Part shown: in pieces, positions 58,351 to 64,000 of the stretch
Position numbering within the stretch: position 1 is the first letter of the stretch
Layout: each line of letters starts with the position of its first letter
Origin: PALSA-693 sp963834725
GTDB taxonomy: Bacteria > Actinomycetota > Acidimicrobiia > Acidimicrobiales > Palsa-688
Direction of reading: 5' to 3'
Assembly: GCA_963834725.1 (NCBI GenBank)
Contig: CAWICN010000001.1
Coordinates: 2,914,001 to 2,978,000, forward strand
DNA: 64,000 bases
The notes under the pieces: model-generated
Database searches by the model: none
What the model saw: the letters and a program-made list of their open reading frames with translations, nothing else
Told to the model about the DNA's origin: nothing
Program-made: the position numbers and the translations under genes

Positions 58351-59568
58351 TCATGCGCCGGGTACCCGCCTGCCCCCTGGTCGGCGACAAGCGTCCAGCA
58401 CGTCCGCGAGTCGCGACGAGACCTCGGAGACGTCATATCGGCTCGCAACGTGGGCCCTGCCTCTCTTGGCCATGGCGGCCGCACACGCCGGGTCGCTCAG
58501 GAGGCGGTCCAGCGCGTCGGCCAGCTCGCGGGAACTGCCGGGAGGCACGAGGAGTGCCCCGTCGACTCCAACAACTTCCGGGATCCCTCCTACCGAGGTG
58601 GCCACGACCGGACGCTCACAGATCAACGCCTCGGCTACCGGCCGCGAGAAGGACTCGGTTCGAGAGGGCTGGACATAGACGTCGCAGGATGCGATAAGGG
58701 CAGGAACGTTGGTCGATTCACCCATCAGCCGAACCGATCCGGCCAGCCCCGCCTGCTCTATCGTTCGGCGCAGTTCCCACTCAAAATTGTGCGTGTCTTC
58801 GACGCCCTTGGCAGAACCTCGACCGCCGATGATGAGGCAAGTCAAAGAGGGATAGAAACGACGAAGACGGCGAAGAGCATCGATGAGGACATCCTGGCCT
58901 TTCATCGGAGCCAGTCGCCCTACCGAAACAATGAGGGGGCGCCCCCACGATTCATCGACACCGCTACGAAGTGGCTCTTGGCTTCGGCTTGAAATCGCCT
59001 GACAGTCGAAAGCATTGGGGATTATCGCGATGCGAGCTGCGTCTATGCCGCGTGCCGTGAGCATGTCAGACACGGCGTCGGAGACTGCGATGAGGCGGGT
59101 CGACAGAGCAGCGAGCGAGCGCAGATAAAGCCCGGTGGTACGGGAATATCGGGACCAGCGATAGTCAAAAACGAGACTGTGGAAGATCTGCACATGTCGC
59201 ACCCCCAAGAGCGCAGAGGCCATTCCTCCCAGCCACAGGTTTTCGCTGTTGCTTACCACCAGAGTCGGCTTCAGCCGCCCTAGTTTTCGCGTTACGGTTA
59301 TCAGGCCGACCGTGTGGCTGGCAAGGAGGGAAACCGCATTTCTCAGTGATGGGCGAGGGTGGACCAGACGTACCTCTTGCCAGTGGGCCACTCGACACCC
59401 TATCTCGCGATACTCATCTGCTGCATCGCTTCCCGGCGGGAGCACCACCACCGACGAGCGGGCCAGGCCCGGTTGCGCTCCAAGCATGTCGACCAAATAC
59501 CGGTTGGGACCGATCAACCGGTCCCACGGGCTCAAAAAAACTACCGGGCCCAGTGTTGGTCTATCCAT
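58351..59568 (-). CDS. Glycosyltransferase family 4
   Basis: A 405-aa GT-B enzyme: VFLSPWDRLIGPNRYLVDML at the start, VSNSENLWLGGMASALLGV in the acceptor domain, and the donor site RPLIVSVGRLAPMKGQDVLIDAL, VQPSRTESFSRPVAEALICERPVVATSVGGIPEVV. ATG 59568 is chosen (MDRPTLGPVVFLSPW) because it overlaps the previous stop by 8 bp; the frame is open to 59625. Confidence 0.92.
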   Translation of the reverse strand: MDRPTLGPVVFLSPWDRLIGPNRYLVDMLGAQPGLARSSVVVLPPGSDAADEYREIGCRVAHWQEVRLVHPRPSLRNAVSLLASHTVGLITVTRKLGRLKPTLVVSNSENLWLGGMASALLGVRHVQIFHSLVFDYRWSRYSRTTGLYLRSLAALSTRLIAVSDAVSDMLTARGIDAARIAIIPNAFDCQAISSRSQEPLRSGVDESWGRPLIVSVGRLAPMKGQDVLIDALRRLRRFYPSLTCLIIGGRGSAKGVEDTHNFEWELRRTIEQAGLAGSVRLMGESTNVPALIASCDVYVQPSRTESFSRPVAEALICERPVVATSVGGIPEVVGVDGALLVPPGSSRELADALDRLLSDPACAAAMAKRGRAHVASRYDVSEVSSRLADVLDACRRPGGRRVPGA

Positions 59569-60769
59569 CGCTATTTGAAAGAGGAAGGGTTGTGCCTCCC
59601 TGCTCGAGCGCTTGCGAGAAGCCATCCGCCCAGCCCTTCGGAGAAAATTTCTTTATGAGGCGGCGCGACTGGTTGCCCATGAATTCCCGCGCCAGCGGTT
59701 GGCGCGCCATATCACGAAGAACGGCAGCCAATGCGACCGCATCGCCGGCGGGAAATACTTCGCCGTTCTTCCCGGAATGGACGAGGTCGGCGGCGGCACC
59801 AACCCGGTCGGATACAACCAGAGGCAAGCCGAACTCCATGGCTTCATTTAAGACGAAACCCCACGTCTCGAAGATGCTGGGAAGCACCAGAACATCAGCG
59901 GCGGCATAATAGAGGCAGAGGGTCTCATGGTCGAGAACTCCAAGGAACTTCAGGCGTCGCAACTCGAGCGAGTTGGCGAGATCGCGGTACCGCCCGGCGT
60001 CCGGCCCGTCCCCTATTAAAAGCAGCAAGGGTGCGTCCCCGCTGCCCTCGAGCTCGGCGCACGCCCGGATGAGGGTCGCCACGCCCTTGAAGCCCTCCAC
60101 CAGCCGGCCGACGAACAGGACGACGAATCCATCAAGTCCTTGTTGGTTGCGGATCTCACTGCGTCGCGGCAGCCAGATGTCTGCTCGCACGGAAAAGTAG
60201 CTGGGATCGCCGGCATTGAGCGCCAGGTAAATGCGGTCGTCGGTGGCTCCCAGAGCCCGGCAGTAGCGCATGGCCTCGGTGCTTGCTGCTACGCAGCCGG
60301 AGGACCTGCGGAGCAGGAGGCGCTTGTACCGCTCCTTAAGCGCGCTTCTCGGCGCGGACGTGAGGGTCGACTCGATCCAGAACAGGACCTGGATCCGCGC
60401 CATCCAGGCCCAGATCCATAGGAGCAGGTAGGTGGGCTCGTCCCATCCCCCCAAAACCAGAACATCCGGTTTGTCCCTCAGCACCGGTCTGACGTCATTG
60501 AGGTGGAAGTCGTCTTGGGGCGCCCGGCGCCAGCGTACACCGGGAAGGGCCTCAACATGCAGGCCGGCAGGACCGGCGGCCAGCACGTAGCGACGATGGT
60601 CCATTTGCTCGGTCAGGGTGAAGATGTCCAACTTCCCATTAAGGCGGTTGGCCAGTTCCTGGAAGCACGGAACCCGGTAATGAGACAGGACATTGGTCAC
60701 GATGGCGACCCGCGGAGTTCGGTTCCTTGCGGTGGCCCCCAACGGAGTTGGCACAGCGGTGTTGCTCAT
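59561..60769 (-). CDS. Glycosyltransferase family 4
   Basis: A 402-aa GT-B enzyme. The acceptor half has RVAIVTNVLSHYRVPCFQELA and VLVLGGWDEPTYLLLWIW. The donor half has VVLFVGRLVEGFKGVATLIRA, LLIGDGPDAGRYRDLANSLEL and LPSIFETWGFVLNEAMEFGLPLVVSDRVG. A middle WESTLTSAPRSALKERYKR helix (FWIESTLTSAPR) matches other capsule GTs. ATG overlaps the preceding stop by 4 bp (ATGA). Confidence 0.92.
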   Translation of the reverse strand: MSNTAVPTPLGATARNRTPRVAIVTNVLSHYRVPCFQELANRLNGKLDIFTLTEQMDHRRYVLAAGPAGLHVEALPGVRWRRAPQDDFHLNDVRPVLRDKPDVLVLGGWDEPTYLLLWIWAWMARIQVLFWIESTLTSAPRSALKERYKRLLLRRSSGCVAASTEAMRYCRALGATDDRIYLALNAGDPSYFSVRADIWLPRRSEIRNQQGLDGFVVLFVGRLVEGFKGVATLIRACAELEGSGDAPLLLLIGDGPDAGRYRDLANSLELRRLKFLGVLDHETLCLYYAAADVLVLPSIFETWGFVLNEAMEFGLPLVVSDRVGAAADLVHSGKNGEVFPAGDAVALAAVLRDMARQPLAREFMGNQSRRLIKKFSPKGWADGFSQALEQGGTTLPLSNSDG

Positions 60770-63549
60770 CGGTCGGACCCCGGGGTGGACTGCCCCGTTG
60801 GCTGCCGCACGGAGACGGAGACTTTGACGTGAGCCTGGAAATCGCCCTTTTCGTTCACGAAACTGAGTGGAAATAAAATCACACCATCGAGGTCACTGAC
60901 CACTTCGATGGCCCGCCCCCGGGAGTCTGTCGCCGCTAAAAGGTCGGTGGTCCCGCTGGCTCCCAGCGCCTGCCACTGAACGAAGGCGCGGGCCTGCCGG
61001 AACGGCCCTGGTGCTTCGAATTCGAGTAATCGGTCGTTGTCGGATCGCCTGACCTGCACTAACTGAGGGCCGACCGGCTTCGCGAGCGACAGCTCCAGCC
61101 AGCAAGGCTCATCGGTCCAGGTGACCCAGACCTCACCTCCAGTGAGATCCTGGCGGCCCGTCTCTTCCACGCCTCCCCCGTCGCGCAAGAAGCGCGCCGA
61201 GGTGATCAAAGGCCGAAGGGACACGGGAATGGGCACTGGAACCTCTAAGGGCAGCAGGGTGGCGGGCGGAGCCTGAGGGCCGAGAACCAGGACGCGGTAG
61301 CGCACCTGCGGGCCTTCCGGACTCGAGACGAACGTTTCCGACTCGAGCCAGGCGACCGGGCGCCAGGACCGCTCGTCGATAACCGCCCGAACTCCGTCCC
61401 GAGCCCGGACGAATACGGCACCGGCCTTTGTCCACGCCCGGGCGTGATGCCGAATCATGGTCCAGTCGCCGTAGTCAGGGTCCAGCCTGAACTCCTCTGC
61501 ACCCCCTCTGGCGTTAATAAATTTCTCGTGGGTGAGGAGGGTAAACAAATGAACGCCGGGGCGAATGGAGCCATCGCTGACCCGCAGTCGGTTCAGCGTC
61601 TTTTCGGCCCGAAGGGAGAGCAGCCGCAGTCCCATGAGATAGTCGCCTTCCAGGTTTCCCGCGATAGGCAGCTGCAGGAGCGGGCCGGACGGATCAGGCT
61701 CGTACGGGCGCTCCCATGAGCACATGAAGGCCGGGCGAACGTGGCTGCGCAGCGGCGAACTGGGCTTGGGCAGGTCGCTCACCGCCCGCAGACCGGCCCG
61801 GAGGAGGGCGACCGTCGACCAGGCCCGGTCATCTGCGTCCCGACCGAAGTCGAGCAAGCCGCTTCGCCACAGCACCGCCCGATAGTCGGGGTCTCCCAGT
61901 CGCCCAACCTGTTCTACTAGCGCCACGGCGCGGGCGGCAGTCCATAGCCGGTCCCCCGGGACGGCGGGCCCTGACGACGGCGGAGTAGCGGACGCCCAAT
62001 CCCCCCGCCGCTCCGGCGCGGTGAGGAGGAAGCGGAGGTTCGCCCTCCAACGGTCTCCTTCCAGGTGGTAAGGAAAACGGTCGCTGGCAGGATCGTTGAA
62101 CCAGTGCAAGTGCGGCTGGAGGTCAACGCCGCTGGCCCCCTGGTTGGCCAGGTGGTCGACGATCGCATCCAGGAGGGCCGACCAGGAGGCGCCTTCGGGT
62201 GCCTTCTGCGCCGCCAGGCGGGGCATGGCGAGCGCGGAGCCGGCCTCCAGCATGTGGGCCCAGGGGAGACCGAGGGTCGAGGCGAACGACGACTTGTCCA
62301 CGAACAGCCGGCGGAGCATCCCGGCGCTCAGCGCGCCACGCTCTTCATGGATTTCGTGATCCTCGGTAACGGTGACCAGGACGCGGCCGGGGCGCCGGTC
62401 GGGCACGGCGATACTCCGCTCCACTGCAACGAAGCGTCGGTCGACGTTGGTGGCAACAAAGCGAAGAGTCCAGGCTCCCCCAGCGATCCACGAAGGTCTG
62501 CACGCCTGCAGCCCTACGGTTGCCTCGCCCTGTTCGAAGGCCACCCGGGCCACGCTCGGCACGAGCCCCCAGCCTGCCGGGGGAAGAACCCTTAGCACCC
62601 AACCGGGGCCCGGATCGGTCAATCGACACCGCGCTTCGAGGTGCATTCCCAGCTCGACTTCCCGCTCGGTTCGAATCTCGAGCTTTGTGCTGGGATCCTC
62701 GCGCCAGTCGGCGCCTGGCTGTTCGAGCGCCAGGCCGAGCAACATGACCTGCACGCTTGACGGGTCCAGTGTGGTCGCTCTGCCCCAACATCTGCGGGCG
62801 CGGTCCAGGTCGGCGTCCAGGAGAGCGAGGCGGCCCTCCAACGACCATGTCTCGGCGAGCTCCGGCATCCACTGCCGGCTCCACTCCGAGCAAGCTCGAG
62901 CGATCTCGAGATGTCCGGTACCGAGGAACCGCCGCCCCCACCGAAGCGGGTCGAGGGGAGACACAAAGCGGCCGGCCAGAGCCAGCGGTCGAGCCAGGCA
63001 GGCGGCGGTCGTGCTGTCCTCGGCCCACGCGATCTCGGTCTCGGCCCACGCGCTCTCCGTCGAGTCACCGGCCACGGATCGCCACGCGTCGAGGGCCACG
63101 CGGGCCTTGTCGGGCCGGCTGGCGGCCACCTCGGCGAAAGTCAGAGCTTGGGCGACCATGCCCGCCGATTCGGAGAGGTACTGATCGTTGGCCGATCGCA
63201 TCAGCTCTGACCAATCCCGTCCCCAGAGGACTCTGGCCACCACGGCACGGAGAATCCGGCCGGGCAGCCAGGTCACGAACAGGTCCGAGGCTGAGGTGTC
63301 CCGCGGGTTTTCCACGGTCTCGATGAGCCGCTCGAACGCTTCCCAGGACCGAGGGTTCCCGTTGCTGGCCAGGACTCGCGCCCGATTGGCGGCGGCTCCA
63401 ATGTGGTGCGGGTTATAACGCAAAGCGATTTCCCACATCGGGATAGCCGTCCGCGACGGCAGCAGATTGCCGACAATAAAGCAGAGCTCTCCGGCGAGAT
63501 GGCTACCCAGCCGACGCGTCAGCCCTCTTGTCCGGGCGCCAGGCTTCAC
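60766..63549 (-). CDS. Large protein of unknown function in the glycan operon
   Basis: A 927-aa protein not matched to a named family. Residues 1-300 are helical and TPR-like (WEIALRYNPHHIGAAANRARV, WSLEGRLALLDADLDRARRCW). Residues 385-690 could be a polysaccharide-deacetylase/GH57-like barrel: VLVTVTEDHEIHEERG near 386, GVDLQPHLHWFND (His-x-His) near 473, and HLFTLLTHEKFIN near 670 are spaced like metal or catalytic ligands. The C-terminus is beta-rich (WVTWTDEPCWLELSLAKPVG). No signal peptide or membrane span. Coupled by ATGA overlaps to the genes on both sides, so it belongs to the operon; likely modifies the glycan or its precursor. Confidence 0.55.
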   Translation of the reverse strand: MKPGARTRGLTRRLGSHLAGELCFIVGNLLPSRTAIPMWEIALRYNPHHIGAAANRARVLASNGNPRSWEAFERLIETVENPRDTSASDLFVTWLPGRILRAVVARVLWGRDWSELMRSANDQYLSESAGMVAQALTFAEVAASRPDKARVALDAWRSVAGDSTESAWAETEIAWAEDSTTAACLARPLALAGRFVSPLDPLRWGRRFLGTGHLEIARACSEWSRQWMPELAETWSLEGRLALLDADLDRARRCWGRATTLDPSSVQVMLLGLALEQPGADWREDPSTKLEIRTEREVELGMHLEARCRLTDPGPGWVLRVLPPAGWGLVPSVARVAFEQGEATVGLQACRPSWIAGGAWTLRFVATNVDRRFVAVERSIAVPDRRPGRVLVTVTEDHEIHEERGALSAGMLRRLFVDKSSFASTLGLPWAHMLEAGSALAMPRLAAQKAPEGASWSALLDAIVDHLANQGASGVDLQPHLHWFNDPASDRFPYHLEGDRWRANLRFLLTAPERRGDWASATPPSSGPAVPGDRLWTAARAVALVEQVGRLGDPDYRAVLWRSGLLDFGRDADDRAWSTVALLRAGLRAVSDLPKPSSPLRSHVRPAFMCSWERPYEPDPSGPLLQLPIAGNLEGDYLMGLRLLSLRAEKTLNRLRVSDGSIRPGVHLFTLLTHEKFINARGGAEEFRLDPDYGDWTMIRHHARAWTKAGAVFVRARDGVRAVIDERSWRPVAWLESETFVSSPEGPQVRYRVLVLGPQAPPATLLPLEVPVPIPVSLRPLITSARFLRDGGGVEETGRQDLTGGEVWVTWTDEPCWLELSLAKPVGPQLVQVRRSDNDRLLEFEAPGPFRQARAFVQWQALGASGTTDLLAATDSRGRAIEVVSDLDGVILFPLSFVNEKGDFQAHVKVSVSVRQPTGQSTPGSDR

Positions 63550-64000
63550 CTGACTCCTGTGATCAGATAGAAGTAGGCCATCCGTCTCACACCCGGCGCA
63601 TGTCTGACGCAGCGCTCCAGCGGCGCGGCCAAACGGCCAAAGGCGGGCGGGACCAGACCGCTGTAGCGAGGTTTCAGGGTCTTGAAGCCGGTACGGCGGA
63701 GCAGGGCACTCAGCGTGACAGGAGTGAAGAACTGCACGTCGTCGAACTGGTCTCCCGCTTCACCTGGGAAGTACCTGGCACCCTTGCGCCCCCTCCGGCT
63801 GAGCATCGCCACAAAGTCGCACTCGGCGTCGAAGGCTGGATAGACGCGTCGCGCACGCGAGCGGCGCCTGTGCTCGCCCAGGAGGAACATCGGGTTCCAC
63901 AGGTTCATGTCGCTAACCATGACACATCCACGCGGGGCGGTCGCTCGATGGATCCGGCGCAGGAGATCCTCCTGATCACCGACCGCGGCTAGCACGGATC
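63546..64000 (-). CDS. SAM-dependent methyltransferase, partial (C-terminal part)
   Basis: The frame is open across the right edge; 151 codons are visible and the N-terminus lies outside. Readable features are LLRRIHRATAPRGCVMVSDMNLWNPMFL (the C-terminal strand after motif III), FFTPVTLSALLRRTGFKTL and the ending HAPGVRRMAYFYLITGVR, typical of type 11/12 methyltransferases in capsule loci. Its stop overlaps the ATG of the 927-aa gene by 4 bp. Confidence 0.8.
   Translation of the reverse strand, partial: SVLAAVGDQEDLLRRIHRATAPRGCVMVSDMNLWNPMFLLGEHRRRSRARRVYPAFDAECDFVAMLSRRGRKGARYFPGEAGDQFDDVQFFTPVTLSALLRRTGFKTLKPRYSGLVPPAFGRLAAPLERCVRHAPGVRRMAYFYLITGVR

Overview
The window is high-GC DNA from an actinobacterium. 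The best lineage marker is a WhiB-type iron-sulfur regulator (26953-27291). The large ATPase-LuxR regulator, the Z-type isoprenyl diphosphate synthase and the LPXTG-type surface protein fit that. No rRNA, tRNA, integrase, transposase or CRISPR array was seen, so finer placement is not possible; an uncultured soil or sediment lineage is a guess.

Left part (1-18.2 kb), mostly housekeeping. It holds a crotonase-fold protein, a broken PadR/histidine-kinase locus, an SDR protein, a DrrAB-type ABC exporter, a metallophosphoesterase plus MmcQ/YjbR pair, cis-prenyltransferase, trehalose-6-phosphate synthase with a TfoX-N protein, and a divergent MFS exporter/MarR pair followed by a 57-codon stump of a flavoprotein. 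It ends in a compact oxidative pentose-phosphate operon read leftwards: pgi, gnd, pgl, a HAD phosphatase, zwf.

Middle part (18.2-36.6 kb), accessory metabolism and regulation. It holds a zinc-ribbon-like protein with ten 15-bp repeats, a secreted or anchored GH3/PA14 glycosidase behind a 40-bp palindrome, a cupin gene preceded by four 32-bp repeats, a 927-aa LAL regulator, an alpha/beta hydrolase, WhiB, a fused double CaiB/BaiF CoA-transferase (one half lacks the catalytic Asp), SDR and cNMP-binding proteins, a 5'-truncated alcohol dehydrogenase, a Baeyer-Villiger-like monooxygenase with a changed fingerprint, a methyltransferase interrupted by two opposite frameshifts, a PhnB-like protein and a second crotonase.

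Right part (36.7-64 kb), a cell-surface glycan island. The first block has a sulfotransferase, a PseC-like sugar aminotransferase (frameshifted), an overlapping methyltransferase-HAD-Nudix operon, an FkbM methyltransferase and a PhyH dioxygenase. The second has envelope proteins: a DUF4012 membrane protein, an LPXTG-like protein and a membrane protein with a RodZ-like C-terminal domain. The third is a leftward run of eleven tightly packed genes that continues past the right edge: methyltransferase (partial), a 927-aa unknown protein, two glycosyltransferases, methyltransferase, O-antigen polymerase/ligase-like protein, asparagine synthase-like amidotransferase, a dehydrogenase-Gfo/Idh fusion, heparinase II/III-like protein, a third glycosyltransferase and UDP-GlcNAc 2-epimerase. 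Together these look like a machine for making, trimming and decorating an exported polysaccharide.

Broken genes are frequent: at least seven loci are truncated or frameshifted, one of them in a six-base homopolymer. Real decay and assembly error cannot be told apart from the sequence alone.
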